Below, in pieces: positions 41,488 to 50,799 of a DNA stretch of 64,000 nt. The notes below the pieces were generated by a model. That model was not told where the DNA came from. It was given only the letters and a program-made list of their open reading frames with translations, and did no database searches. The translations under genes and the position numbers were made by a program. Within the stretch, counting starts at the first letter, position 1; every line of letters begins with the position of its first letter. This stretch comes from Ruegeria_C sp040830705 (GTDB lineage: Bacteria > Pseudomonadota > Alphaproteobacteria > Rhodobacterales > Rhodobacteraceae): NCBI GenBank assembly GCA_040830705.1, contig JBFOME010000015.1, positions 1-64,000 of the forward strand. The letters are read 5' to 3'.

Positions 41488-43131
41488 ATGGCGCGTTTCA
41501 TCTTCATCACAGGCGGGGTCGTTTCCTCGTTGGGCAAGGGCCTTGCATCAGCGGCTTTGGGCGCGCTGTTGCAGGCGCGCGGCTTCTCGGTAAGGCTGCG
41601 CAAGCTCGACCCCTACCTGAATGTCGATCCCGGCACGATGTCGCCCTTTGAGCATGGTGAGGTCTTCGTGACCGATGACGGTGCCGAGACCGATCTGGAC
41701 CTGGGTCACTACGAACGGTTCACCGGTGTCGCCGCGCGCAAGACCGATAGTGTGTCCTCGGGCCGCATCTATTCCAACGTGCTGGAGAAAGAGCGGCGCG
41801 GTGACTATCTGGGCAAAACCATTCAGGTCATTCCGCATGTGACCAACGAGATCAAGGATTTCATCGCCATAGGCGAGGATGAGGTCGATTTCATGCTGTG
41901 CGAGATCGGCGGCACCGTGGGCGACATTGAGGGCCTGCCCTTCTTCGAGGCCATTCGCCAGTTCAGTCAGGACAAGCCGCGCGGTCAGTGTATCTTCATG
42001 CACCTGACGCTGCTGCCCTACATTAAGGCCAGCGGTGAGCTGAAAACCAAACCGACCCAGCATTCGGTCAAAGAGTTGCGCTCGATTGGTCTCGCCCCCG
42101 ACATTCTGGTCTGCCGCTCCGAGGGACCGATCCCTGTCAAGGAACGTGAGAAACTGGCTTTGTTCTGCAATGTGCGCCCTGACAGCGTGATCGCGGCGCA
42201 AGACCTCAGTACGATCTATGACGCGCCATTGGCTTATCATGCAGAAGGGCTGGATCAGGCGGTCCTGGACGCATTCCAGATCAGCCCGGCCCCGAAACCC
42301 GACCTTGCGAAATGGGAAGACGTCAGCGACCGCATCCATAATGCCGAAGGTCAGGTCAATGTGGCCATCGTTGGCAAATACACCCAGTTGGAGGACGCCT
42401 ATAAGTCGATCGCAGAGGCGCTGACCCATGGCGGCATGGCCAACCGCGTCAAGGTCAAGGTCGAATGGGTCGATGCCGAAGTGTTTGACGGCGAGGATGC
42501 CGCGCCGCACCTGGAAGGCTTCCACGCCATTCTGGTACCGGGTGGATTCGGCGAGCGCGGCACCGAAGGCAAGATCAAGGCAGCGCAATATGCGCGAGAA
42601 AACAACGTGCCTTATCTGGGTATCTGCCTGGGCATGCAAATGGCGGTGATCGAGGCGGCGCGCAACGTGGCGGGCATCGACAAGGCGGGGTCCGAGGAAT
42701 TCGACCACGAAGCAGGCAAGAAACGGTTCGAACCGGTGGTCTACCACCTCAAGGAATGGGTGCAGGGCAACCACAAGGTCGAGCGCAAGGTGGGCGACGA
42801 CAAGGGCGGCACCATGCGGCTGGGCGCCTATGACGCGGCACTGACGGATGGATCACTGGTTGCCTCGGTCTATGGCTCTACCGCCATCGAGGAGCGTCAT
42901 CGTCACCGTTACGAGGTCGATATCAAATATCGCGACAAGCTGGAAAAGGCCGGGCTGAAATTCTCGGGCATGTCGCCCGATGGCCGCTTGCCCGAGATCG
43001 TCGAGTGGTCGGATCATCCGTGGTTCATCGGCGTACAGTTTCATCCCGAGCTGAAATCGAAACCTTTCGAGCCGCACCCGCTTTTTGCAGAGTTCGTGCG
43101 CGCCGCCAAAGAAAGCTCGCGCCTCGTCTGA
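41488..43131 (+). CDS. pyrG: CTP synthase
   Basis: A 547-residue enzyme that converts UTP to CTP with glutamine and ATP. The N-terminal synthetase domain begins ARFIFITGGVVSSLGKGLASAALG, and the C-terminal class I amidotransferase domain contains the nucleophile Cys in LGICLGMQMAVIEAARN and the His-x-Glu in GVQFHPELKSKP. The ATG at 41488 is the homologous start, although the frame is open for 40 codons upstream. It converges with the dipeptidase gene after 13 bases. Confidence 0.97.
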   Translation: MARFIFITGGVVSSLGKGLASAALGALLQARGFSVRLRKLDPYLNVDPGTMSPFEHGEVFVTDDGAETDLDLGHYERFTGVAARKTDSVSSGRIYSNVLEKERRGDYLGKTIQVIPHVTNEIKDFIAIGEDEVDFMLCEIGGTVGDIEGLPFFEAIRQFSQDKPRGQCIFMHLTLLPYIKASGELKTKPTQHSVKELRSIGLAPDILVCRSEGPIPVKEREKLALFCNVRPDSVIAAQDLSTIYDAPLAYHAEGLDQAVLDAFQISPAPKPDLAKWEDVSDRIHNAEGQVNVAIVGKYTQLEDAYKSIAEALTHGGMANRVKVKVEWVDAEVFDGEDAAPHLEGFHAILVPGGFGERGTEGKIKAAQYARENNVPYLGICLGMQMAVIEAARNVAGIDKAGSEEFDHEAGKKRFEPVVYHLKEWVQGNHKVERKVGDDKGGTMRLGAYDAALTDGSLVASVYGSTAIEERHRHRYEVDIKYRDKLEKAGLKFSGMSPDGRLPEIVEWSDHPWFIGVQFHPELKSKPFEPHPLFAEFVRAAKESSRLV

Positions 43132-43144
43132 AACTTGCGGGGCG

Positions 43145-44179
43145 CTAGGCACCCCAGGTGTCGTAGAGCACCCGCATCCAGTTCGACCAGCAGATTCGCT
43201 CGATCCGGTCAGCGGTGTAGCCGTGGCGCTCCATGGCTGCGATCAGCGTCGGCAGTTTTTCAGCCCCGTTCAGCCAAAGCGGCGGCGTGCACCCGTCAAA
43301 GTCGGACCCCAGCGCCACCCCCTCTTCGCCCAGTTGGGCCAGCAGGTGGTCAAGATGCGCCATGACCACCGCTTCTGGGATGTCCGGGTTGGGCTGCCCA
43401 TCGGGGCGTAGGAACGTGCTTTCAAAGTTCAGCCCCACCACACCGCCACTTTGCGCAATCAGCGCCAGTTGCGCGTCAGTCAGGTTGCGGGCATGTGGGC
43501 TGACCGCGTGAGCGTTGGAATGGGTCGCCACAAGCGGCACCCTGCTGATATCCGCCACATCCCGCACCCCGGCCATATTGAGATGGCTTAGGTCGATCAT
43601 GACCCGCATCTCGTTGCATTTCTCGATCAATGCAAATCCCGAAGCCGTCAGGCCCGGCCCTGTATCGCCGTCCGAGGGGTAGCGGAACGGCACGCCATGA
43701 CCAAACCGATTCGGCCTGCTCCAGACTGGACCAAGCGAACGCAGGCCAAGACCATAGAGGACATCAAGCTCCTGCAGGCCATCGCTGATCGCTTCGGCCC
43801 CTTCCATGTGCAGGATCGCGGCTATCTTTCCCTGGTTTCGCGCGGCCTCGATGTCAGCTACGGAACAACATAAATGCAAGGCTCCAAGCCGCTGCAATTC
43901 AAGCATTATATCAGCTTGTGTTCGCGCCACCTCCCATGCCTTTTCCTGATCAATTCGGTCGGGCAGTGGCAAATCATAAGGCCCGTCTATGCTCGCGAAG
44001 TTCATCGCGCCCGGAGAGGCCACCCAGATCGCAAAGAAACCGCCCCCAAAGCCACCTGCCGATGCGCGTGCGGCGTCCAGATGCCCGGACATACCGGACA
44101 GGAAATTGGGGGCAGCCGCGACGCCACCCCCATCGAAGAGATCAGTCAGAACGTCGTTATGCCCATCGAATATCATCAT
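43145..44179 (-). CDS. Membrane dipeptidase-like zinc peptidase (M19 family)
   Basis: A 344-residue protein of the renal dipeptidase family (M19). The zinc-binding elements include FDGHNDVL (His-x-Asp), HMEGAEAI, and the HSN motif in ATHSNAHAVSPHARNL. Members hydrolyse dipeptides, some with D-residues. It lacks a signal peptide, so it is probably cytoplasmic. ATGs at 44179 and 44176 are adjacent; I take 44179. It is a neighbour of pyrG only by convergence. Confidence 0.9.
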   Translation of the reverse strand: MMIFDGHNDVLTDLFDGGGVAAAPNFLSGMSGHLDAARASAGGFGGGFFAIWVASPGAMNFASIDGPYDLPLPDRIDQEKAWEVARTQADIMLELQRLGALHLCCSVADIEAARNQGKIAAILHMEGAEAISDGLQELDVLYGLGLRSLGPVWSRPNRFGHGVPFRYPSDGDTGPGLTASGFALIEKCNEMRVMIDLSHLNMAGVRDVADISRVPLVATHSNAHAVSPHARNLTDAQLALIAQSGGVVGLNFESTFLRPDGQPNPDIPEAVVMAHLDHLLAQLGEEGVALGSDFDGCTPPLWLNGAEKLPTLIAAMERHGYTADRIERICWSNWMRVLYDTWGA

Positions 44180-44307
44180 GGCGGCACCCTGTTCCAAAAC
44201 GGCTCAAGCGACAAGCAACATCCGAAATGACCGGCAAGTTTCGGATGAATTCGCGCCCAGTGTAGTTCGCGCTTGGCGGCTCGCAGTTTCCGCGATAATT
44301 TTTTCTC

Positions 44308-44763
44308 ATGTTGAGAAAGTTCTTCCAGGCGTTCCGCCCGAGCGAGCCCGCGCCCCTCCCCGATCCGGATGCCGAACTGGCATTGGGCGCATTGCTGGTG
44401 CGCGTGGCGCAATCCGACCGCGACTATCAGGTCGAAGAAATCAGCCTGATCGACCGCATTCTGGCCCGGCTGTATCAGCACAACGCGATCGAGGCGGCCA
44501 AAGTTCGTGCCACCTGCGAAAAACTACATGCCGCCGCCCCTGACACCGACACGTTTGGCAAGCTGATCCGCGAAACCACTGGATTGCAGGAACGACTTAA
44601 CGCCATAGAGGCGCTGTGGGAGGTTGTGCTGGCCGATGGCGAGCAGAAGGAAGGCGAGCTCAAGATCGTTGAAGAGGCGCGCATCGCCATGGGGCTGAGC
44701 CACAACGATAGCCAAGCCGCGCGCCGCCGCGTGATGGATCGGGTCGCGCAGGCACTTGGCTGA
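44308..44763 (+). CDS. TerB-like protein, first of tandem pair
   Basis: A 151-residue helical protein of the TerB/tellurite-resistance-like fold. The typical first helix LALGALLVRVAQSDRDYQVEEISLIDRIL and the later EALWEVVLADGEQKEGE match the pattern in which an acidic loop (DxDY or DGE) could bind metal. It has no transmembrane segment. It is 27 bases upstream of a clear paralogue. Confidence 0.82.
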   Translation: MLRKFFQAFRPSEPAPLPDPDAELALGALLVRVAQSDRDYQVEEISLIDRILARLYQHNAIEAAKVRATCEKLHAAAPDTDTFGKLIRETTGLQERLNAIEALWEVVLADGEQKEGELKIVEEARIAMGLSHNDSQAARRRVMDRVAQALG

Positions 44764-44790
44764 TCCGCCTGGGGCTTCTATATCTACCTC

Positions 44791-45228
44791 ATGTTTAAGG
44801 ATTTCCTGTCCCGCCTGACCCAAGAGGCGCCCGATCCGCTGGCTGAGCCCGACGCACGCTTGGCATTGACCGCATTGCTGGTTCGGATCGCTCGTTCCGA
44901 CAACGACTATGCTGATGCCGAGATTCGCCGGATCGACAAGATCATCGAGGCCCGCTACGAGCTTAGCCCGTTCGAGGCCGCACATCTTCGCGGCCAGGCC
45001 GAAACATTGGAGGCCGAAGCGCCCGATACGGTCCGCTTTACCCGCGCCATCAAAGATGCGGTGCCCTATGACCACCGCAAAGCCGTGCTGGAGGCAGCCT
45101 GGTCGGTGGTGTTGGCCGATGGGGAACGCAGCCAGGAGGAAGATTCGCTCTTGCGCCTGATCGCGAGCCTTTTAGGCGTGAATGACGTCGATTCAGCTGT
45201 TGCCCGGCACAAAGCTGCGCGCAGTTAG
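44791..45228 (+). CDS. TerB-like protein, second of tandem pair
   Basis: A 145-residue protein similar to the preceding gene product in length and order of motifs (LALTALLVRIARSDNDYADAEIRRIDKII, then EAAWSVVLADGERSQEEDSLL). Its central part differs, so the pair is not a very recent duplication. The role is unknown. Both are on the plus strand, ahead of the ABC transporter genes but with 161 bases between. Confidence 0.82.
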   Translation: MFKDFLSRLTQEAPDPLAEPDARLALTALLVRIARSDNDYADAEIRRIDKIIEARYELSPFEAAHLRGQAETLEAEAPDTVRFTRAIKDAVPYDHRKAVLEAAWSVVLADGERSQEEDSLLRLIASLLGVNDVDSAVARHKAARS

Positions 45229-45389
45229 TCCCGGACACCACTGTTTGAGCGCCGCAGAATGCGGCAAATCCGCCGTTCCCTATGGTCAATTTGGCGTTTA
45301 CAGCGCCCGGTTCTGCGATTTGCGCATTGCAATGTGCCAAATTTTCCGACCTAGTAACGCACTAACAAATCACAACATCCGGACCACCC

Positions 45390-46166
45390 GTGTCAGACAG
45401 TGCACCCGTCATCCAGATCAGGAACCTGCATAAGAGCTTTGGACAGCTCGAAGTGCTCAAAGGAGTGGATGTTACAGCTCATCGCGGCGATGTGGTCTCA
45501 CTGATCGGTTCCTCGGGATCGGGAAAATCCACGCTCCTGCGCTGCTGCAACCTGCTGGAACATAGCCAGGAAGGCGAGATTCTGTTCAAGGGCGAACCGG
45601 TGCGCTGGCACGGGCATGGCCCGCACCGCCACCCTGCCGACCCCAAACAGGTGCTGCGTATTCGCACCAACCTGAGCATGGTGTTTCAGCAGTTCAATCT
45701 GTGGGCCCACATGACCATCCTGCAAAACGTGATGGAGGCACCAGTCACCGTGCTGGGCCGGGACCGCCACGAGGTGGAAGACAGCGCGCGCAAATACCTG
45801 CACAAGGTGGGCATCGGTGACAAATGCGATGTCTACCCGGCGCAATTGTCCGGCGGCCAACAGCAGCGCGCCGCCATCGCGCGCGGTCTGTGCATGGAGC
45901 CCGAGGCGCTTTTGTTCGACGAACCGACCTCGGCGCTCGATCCCGAGCTGGAGCAGGAAGTGATCAAGGTGATCAAAGACCTCGCCGCAGAGGGTCGCAC
46001 CATGATCATTGTTACCCATGACATGAAAATGGCCGCCGATATTTCCAGCCACGTGGTGTTCCTGCATCAGGGGCTGATCGAAGAAGAGGGCAACCCGGAC
46101 CAACTGTTCGGCGCACCCGAATCCGAACGTTTGCGGGGCTTCCTTTCCGCCACGCAGGCTGCATAA
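45390..46166 (+). CDS. ATP-binding subunit of a polar amino-acid-type ABC importer
   Basis: A 258-residue ATPase of the HisP/GlnQ type. Walker A is GSSGSGKSTLLRCCNLLE, the signature is LSGGQQQRAAIARGL, Walker B is ALLFDEPTSALDPEL, followed by the switch His in IIVTHDMKMAADIS. The start codon is GTG at 45390. The substrate cannot be told from the ATPase, but the partners at 46200-48729 complete one importer. It is the first gene of the cluster that ends at 53476. Confidence 0.95.
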   Translation: MSDSAPVIQIRNLHKSFGQLEVLKGVDVTAHRGDVVSLIGSSGSGKSTLLRCCNLLEHSQEGEILFKGEPVRWHGHGPHRHPADPKQVLRIRTNLSMVFQQFNLWAHMTILQNVMEAPVTVLGRDRHEVEDSARKYLHKVGIGDKCDVYPAQLSGGQQQRAAIARGLCMEPEALLFDEPTSALDPELEQEVIKVIKDLAAEGRTMIIVTHDMKMAADISSHVVFLHQGLIEEEGNPDQLFGAPESERLRGFLSATQAA

Positions 46167-46199
46167 ATCAAAACATAACCTAACAAGGGGAGACCACTC

Positions 46200-46946
46200 A
46201 TGAAGAAACTGATCCTGACCACCGCCGCGCTGGCCCTCAGCGCAGGCATGGCGATGGCTGATACCGTGCGCCTGGGCACCGAAGGCGCCTATCCTCCGTA
46301 TAACTTCATCAACGATGCAGGCGAGATCGACGGCTTCGAACGCGAGGTTGGCGACGAGCTGTGCAAGCGGGCCGGCCTGACCTGCGAATGGGTCAAGAAC
46401 GACTGGGATTCGATCATCCCGAACCTGGTGTCGGGCAACTACGATGTCATCATCGCCGGCATGTCGATCACCGATGAGCGTGACGAGGTGATCGATTTCA
46501 CCCAGAACTACTATCCCCCGACCGCATCGGCCTATGTCGCAGCCAGCGAAAGCGCCGATATCGAAGATGTGGTTGCCGCACAGACCGCAACCATTCAGGC
46601 CGCCTTTGTCGCTGACAGCGGTGCCACGCTGGTAGAGTTTGCAACTCCCGAAGAAACCATCGCAGCTGTTCGCAATGGCGAAGCCGAAGCGGTGTTTGCC
46701 GACAAGGATTTCCTGGTTCCGATCGTCGCTGAATCGAGCGGAGAATTGATGTTCGTTGGCGAAGATGTTCCGCTTGGTGGCGGCATCGGTCTGGGCATCC
46801 GCGAATCCGATGCCGAGTTGAAGGGCAAGCTGGACACCGCCATCGCCTCGATGAAGGCAGATGGATCGCTGAACGCGCTGCTCAAAAAGTGGTTTGGCGA
46901 CGACATCGCAACCTATGGGTCGGACGGCTCGGTCGTTACCAACTGA
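46200..46946 (+). CDS. Periplasmic binding protein of the amino-acid-type ABC importer
   Basis: A 248-residue solute-binding protein of family 3. The signal peptide MKKLILTTAALALSAGMAMA is cleaved before DTVRLGTEG. The binding-protein core follows: EGAYPPYNFINDAGEIDGFE, NDWDSIIPNLVSGNYDVIIAGMSITDERDEVIDFT and the second-lobe ADKDFLVPIV. Arg in TDER and Asp in NDWD are the usual amino-acid contacts, so the ligand probably carries an alpha-amino acid or related amine group. The ligand is not predictable in detail. Confidence 0.93.
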   Translation: MKKLILTTAALALSAGMAMADTVRLGTEGAYPPYNFINDAGEIDGFEREVGDELCKRAGLTCEWVKNDWDSIIPNLVSGNYDVIIAGMSITDERDEVIDFTQNYYPPTASAYVAASESADIEDVVAAQTATIQAAFVADSGATLVEFATPEETIAAVRNGEAEAVFADKDFLVPIVAESSGELMFVGEDVPLGGGIGLGIRESDAELKGKLDTAIASMKADGSLNALLKKWFGDDIATYGSDGSVVTN

Positions 46947-46957
46947 TTTCATGACCT

Positions 46958-46988
46958 GCGGGCCCGGCGCAAATTGCACCGGACCCGC
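46958..46988 (+). other. GC-rich hairpin between binding protein and first permease gene
   Basis: A 13-base stem with two C-A mismatches (left arm 46958-46970, right arm 46976-46988, loop AAATT), starting 12 bases after the binding-protein stop. It has no T-run. Such hairpins often stabilise the upstream mRNA and raise binding protein over permease. Confidence 0.5.
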
Positions 46989-47035
46989 TCCAAGGATGAC
47001 CCACGCGGTCGCCTTGGACCGTTGAAAGACGCCAC

Positions 47036-47923
47036 ATGTTTTCCTTTTGCGCCGACCCCGACGCTCTTGGCACGTTCCGATGGTTTTCCTGCTACCTGAC
47101 CAACGGCGTGCACATGTCCTTTTACCTGTCCTTCGTGAAGGTACTGGTGCTGCTGGCGATCACCGCACCGGTGGCGCTGAGCTTTGGCTTCGTTGGCGCA
47201 ATGGCAGCGCGGTCGCATGTATTGCCGGTCAGTTGGCTTGGCAAAGGCTATATCGCAATCGTGCGCGGCGTACCGGATATCGCGTTTTTTATGTTCTTCG
47301 TCATCGCTCTGGATCAGGGTTTTGAATGGGTCCGGCATCAGATCCTCTGCCCCGATTGGACCGATCCTATTCGGCAGGGCAACGATTTTCTGGTCTGCAC
47401 CAGTGCCAAGCTGCCGCTTGGGACCTCGCCAGAATGGGTGCATGAGACCTACGGGTTCTTTCTGGCGGTTATCACCTTTTCCATCGTGTTTGGGGCTTTC
47501 GCGGCCAATGTCCTGTTTGGCGGCATGAACGCGGTGCCCCACGCGCAGCTTGAGACCGCCGAGGCCTATGGCATGACCCGCCGCCAAACCTTCTGGCGAG
47601 TGCTGGTGCCGCAGATGTGGGTCTATGCCCTGCCCGGCCTCAGCAACCTGTGGCTGGTCCTGATCAAGGCCACCCCGCTGCTGTTTCTGCTGGGCGTCGA
47701 GGACATCGTCTATTGGGCGCGCGAGCTGGGAGGCACCAAGACATCGCAGTTCACCGCCTATCCGCACCCGGACTGGCGCATGTGGTATTTCCTGTTCCTG
47801 CTGTTCTTTTATCTGGGCTTCACCCGGGTTTCGGAAATCGTGCTGGAGCGCCTGATGACCCGATTGAGCCACGGACAGGCAACAACCGGCGGCGAAGCGC
47901 TGCGTAAGCAGGTGACGGCATGA
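47036..47923 (+). CDS. ABC importer permease subunit 1
   Basis: A 295-residue inner-membrane permease of the HisM/HisQ type, with about five to six helices. The conserved EAA-type loop is in HAQLETAEAYGMTRRQTFWRVLVPQMWVYALPG, which contacts the ATPase. It has a distinctive N-terminal extension and a long, Cys-containing periplasmic loop (GFEWVRHQILCPDWTDPIRQ), which may relate to substrate. It overlaps the second permease gene by 4 bases. Confidence 0.93.
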   Translation: MFSFCADPDALGTFRWFSCYLTNGVHMSFYLSFVKVLVLLAITAPVALSFGFVGAMAARSHVLPVSWLGKGYIAIVRGVPDIAFFMFFVIALDQGFEWVRHQILCPDWTDPIRQGNDFLVCTSAKLPLGTSPEWVHETYGFFLAVITFSIVFGAFAANVLFGGMNAVPHAQLETAEAYGMTRRQTFWRVLVPQMWVYALPGLSNLWLVLIKATPLLFLLGVEDIVYWARELGGTKTSQFTAYPHPDWRMWYFLFLLFFYLGFTRVSEIVLERLMTRLSHGQATTGGEALRKQVTA

Positions 47924-48729
47924 AAAGCTGCGTTCAGACCATTCAGGACTACGGGCTGCGATCGCTGGGGGTTGGCGAACGGCGGCTGCCGACCTCGGAT
48001 TTTACCCTGTGCGAGCAGTTCACGCTGATCGGCTCGGGGATGCTTTGGAACATCTATTTCGGGGTCCTGGCGCTGATCACCGGTTTCTTTCTCGCCACCG
48101 CGCTTGCGGTCGGGAAATCCTCAAAGAACCGCTTGTTTCGTAAGCCCGCGGAGTGGTTCATCTTCCTCTTCCGCGGCTCGCCGCTCTTCATCCAGTTCTT
48201 CTTTGCCTATTTCCTGTTCCTGTCGCTGAAGAAGACCTATCCGATGTTTGACGCCTTCACCTCGGCCTGGCTGGGCGCGCTGATCGTTCTGTTCCTGAAC
48301 ACCTCTGCCTATTCGGCCGAGATTTTCTATGGCGCGCTGCGCTCGATACCCAAGGGCGATGTCGAGGCCGCTGATGCCTATGGCCTGAGCGGCTGGGCAC
48401 GGTTCCGCCGGGTTATCTGGCCTACCATGCTGCGGCTGGCCTGGCCCGCCTATACGAATGAGGCGATCTTTCTGTTCCAGGCCACCACGTTGGTCTTCTT
48501 CTCGGCCTTCCCCGCTTGGCGGCAAGAAGGCGACGCGCTCTACTACGCCAGCTATTTTGCGGACAAGACCTTCAACCCGTTCATCCCCTACCCGATCCTG
48601 GCCTTCTATTTCATCCTGTTCACGCTCTTCATCGTCTGGGGCTTCGGAAGGATCAATACGCGGCTGAACCGGCACCTGCCCCAAACCCAAAGAAAGAAGC
48701 TGCGGCTACGGCTGAATCTGGCGCGCTGA
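47920..48729 (+). CDS. ABC importer permease subunit 2
   Basis: A 269-residue permease of the same type, with the EAA-type loop in SIPKGDVEAADAYGLSGWARFRRVIWPTMLRLAWPAY. It forms a heterodimer with the first permease. The C-terminal tail is very basic (QTQRKKLRLRLNLAR). Its stop is only 9 bases from the glutamine-synthetase-like gene, linking transport and metabolism in one transcript. Confidence 0.93.
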   Translation: MKSCVQTIQDYGLRSLGVGERRLPTSDFTLCEQFTLIGSGMLWNIYFGVLALITGFFLATALAVGKSSKNRLFRKPAEWFIFLFRGSPLFIQFFFAYFLFLSLKKTYPMFDAFTSAWLGALIVLFLNTSAYSAEIFYGALRSIPKGDVEAADAYGLSGWARFRRVIWPTMLRLAWPAYTNEAIFLFQATTLVFFSAFPAWRQEGDALYYASYFADKTFNPFIPYPILAFYFILFTLFIVWGFGRINTRLNRHLPQTQRKKLRLRLNLAR

Positions 48730-48738
48730 AAGGCCGGA

Positions 48739-50058
48739 ATGAACCTGAATGATTTGCGCACCTTCCGTATTGCCATCTGCGACTTGAACGGCCAGATGCG
48801 CGGCAAATGGGTGCCTGGTGCTTATGGTAGCAAGCTGGGCAGCGGGGCTTTGCGCATGCCGATGTCCGCCGCAAATGTCGATATCTGGGGCGCCGATATT
48901 GCTGACAGTCCCTTGCTGTTCGAAACCGGCGATGCTGATGGCGCCCTGCACCCAACCGGGCGCGGCCCCCTGCCCGCGCCCTGGGCGCACGACGAGACAG
49001 CACTGGTGCCGATGGTTTTACATAACGAGGATGGCACGCCTTTTTTGGGCGACCCACGCCATGCGCTGTCGCGCGTACTGGATCGGTTTGCTGCCCGCGA
49101 CTGGACGGTGCTGGCTGCCACCGAATTGGAATTCAGTCTGGTCGATGCCAGTGGCGACAGCTTGCGCCCACCGCTCAACCCGATGACAGGCCAGCGACTG
49201 GAACACGCGGCGATCCTGTCGCTGGCCGAAATGGACGGGTTCGAGGCATTTTTCAATGACCTCTACGACGCCTGCACCGCGATGAAGATTCCCGCACAGG
49301 CAGGAATATCGGAAAGCGGGGTCGGCCAATTCGAGATCAACCTGACCCATCAGGATGCGATGCGCTGCGCCGACGACACCTGGCTCTTCAAGACGCTGGC
49401 ACGCGGGCTGGCCCGCAAGCACGGTTTCACCGCCAGTTTCATGGCCAAACCCTATGCCGAGGACGCGGGCAACGGGATGCATGTGCACTTCTCAATTCTC
49501 GACCGCGATGGGCGCAATGTCTTTGACGATGGAGGCCCCGGGGGCACCCAAGTTTTGCGATACGCGGTGGCCGGCTGTCTGGCGGCGGCCCCGTCCTCCA
49601 GCCTGATTTTCGCGCCGCATGGCAATTCCTATGACCGGCTGGTGCCCGGTGCCCATGCGCCCACCGGCCTCTGCTGGGCCTATGAGAACCGCACGGCCGC
49701 CATCCGTATCCCCGGCGGCCCGCCAGCCGCGCGCCGGATCGAACACAGAATGGCCGGAGCCGATATCAACCCCTACCTGCTGCTCTCTGCTCTGCTGGGT
49801 GCTGCGCTGACAGGGATCGAAGACCAGGCAGCACCACCCGACCCTGTCTCTGGAAATGCCTATGAGATCGACGGTCTGCCACAGCTTTGCGCCTCGCTTC
49901 AGGATGCCGTGACCCGGTTCGAAACTGACCCGCTGATCGCACGGATTTTTGCACCGGACCTGATCCGCAACCTGTGCCTGACCAAGCGGCAAGAGATCAG
50001 GGGTTTTGCCGACCGCCCGCCCGAAACCCACTGGCGCAGCTATGTGGAAAGCGTCTGA
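48739..50058 (+). CDS. Glutamine synthetase-like ligase 1 (gamma-glutamylamine synthetase type)
   Basis: A 439-residue member of the glutamine synthetase family. The active-site parts are intact: the metal Glu in AATELEFSLVD, SGVGQFEINLTHQDAM, GNGMHVHFSI and ENRTAAIRIPGG. The N terminus (ICDLNGQMRGKWVP) and overall length resemble the gamma-glutamylpolyamine or gamma-glutamylamide synthetases (PuuA/GlnA-like) rather than the housekeeping enzyme. I infer that it glutamylates an amine brought in by the adjacent importer. It is the first of two such enzymes in the cluster. Confidence 0.88.
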   Translation: MNLNDLRTFRIAICDLNGQMRGKWVPGAYGSKLGSGALRMPMSAANVDIWGADIADSPLLFETGDADGALHPTGRGPLPAPWAHDETALVPMVLHNEDGTPFLGDPRHALSRVLDRFAARDWTVLAATELEFSLVDASGDSLRPPLNPMTGQRLEHAAILSLAEMDGFEAFFNDLYDACTAMKIPAQAGISESGVGQFEINLTHQDAMRCADDTWLFKTLARGLARKHGFTASFMAKPYAEDAGNGMHVHFSILDRDGRNVFDDGGPGGTQVLRYAVAGCLAAAPSSSLIFAPHGNSYDRLVPGAHAPTGLCWAYENRTAAIRIPGGPPAARRIEHRMAGADINPYLLLSALLGAALTGIEDQAAPPDPVSGNAYEIDGLPQLCASLQDAVTRFETDPLIARIFAPDLIRNLCLTKRQEIRGFADRPPETHWRSYVESV

Positions 50059-50115
50059 TCCCTTGCCAGCGATCTGACGCTCTACTACCGTCGGGCCAAT
50101 CTCATTCGGTGACTT

Positions 50116-50799
50116 ATGAAAATCGGACTACTGCTTGCCGGGCATCTGGCGGAAACGCTTGTCGACACTTACGGCGACTATGATCGGCTCTACCCGGAAT
50201 TGCTAAAAAATCAGGGCTTTGACTTCGTCTCCTATCCTGTGGTCGATGGGATTTTTCCCGACGGACCCGACGCTGCCGATGGATGGCTGATCTCTGGCTC
50301 GCGGCACGGAGCTTATGAGGATCACGACTGGATACCGCAGTTGGAGATGCTGATCCGCGATATCCATGACAGCGGCGTGCCGCTGGTTGGTATCTGTTTC
50401 GGCCATCAGATCATTGCGCAGGCGCTAGGTGGAACGGTCGAGAAATTCAGCGGCGGATGGGCGGTTGGCCCCACCGACTATACTGAGGGTGATGGCACAC
50501 TGACGTTGAATGCCTGGCATCAAGATCAGGTCACCCGCCGCCCCGATAGCGCCCGGTTGATGGCCAGCAATGCGTTCTGTGAAAACGCCATGCTGGCCTA
50601 TGGCGACCGGGTCTGGACCATTCAGGCGCATCCCGAATTCGAGAATGGTTTCGTCAATGACCTGATGGTGGCGCGCGGGCGCGGTATTGTCCCTGGCCCG
50701 ATCCTGGATGCCGCAGAGGCGCGGCTGTCCGATCCCGTCGACAATGACACCATAGCGGAACGCATCGGCACCTTCTTTCGCGCGGCGAGGACCTCATGA
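50116..50799 (+). CDS. Class I glutamine amidotransferase-like hydrolase
   Basis: A 227-residue class I amidotransferase domain with nucleophile Cys94 (VGICFGHQIIAQALGG) and the His-Glu pair in IQAHPEFENGF. There is no synthase domain. In the Puu pathway PuuD hydrolyses a gamma-glutamyl bond, but PuuD is a peptidase-C26 protein and this sequence looks closer to a GMP-synthase-type GATase domain. Its position between two GS-like genes suggests a gamma-glutamyl hydrolase or a glutamine-dependent ammonia donor. Overlaps the next gene by 4 bases (ATGA). Confidence 0.85.
   Translation: MKIGLLLAGHLAETLVDTYGDYDRLYPELLKNQGFDFVSYPVVDGIFPDGPDAADGWLISGSRHGAYEDHDWIPQLEMLIRDIHDSGVPLVGICFGHQIIAQALGGTVEKFSGGWAVGPTDYTEGDGTLTLNAWHQDQVTRRPDSARLMASNAFCENAMLAYGDRVWTIQAHPEFENGFVNDLMVARGRGIVPGPILDAAEARLSDPVDNDTIAERIGTFFRAARTS

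Noticed and set aside
41548..42774. A 408-codon frame opposite pyrG
   Set aside because: It is antisense to CTP synthase; the composition is that of a shadow frame.
45498..46979. A 493-codon frame opposite the ABC ATPase and binding protein
   Set aside because: It spans two clear genes and their gap on the other strand, with no recognisable motif.
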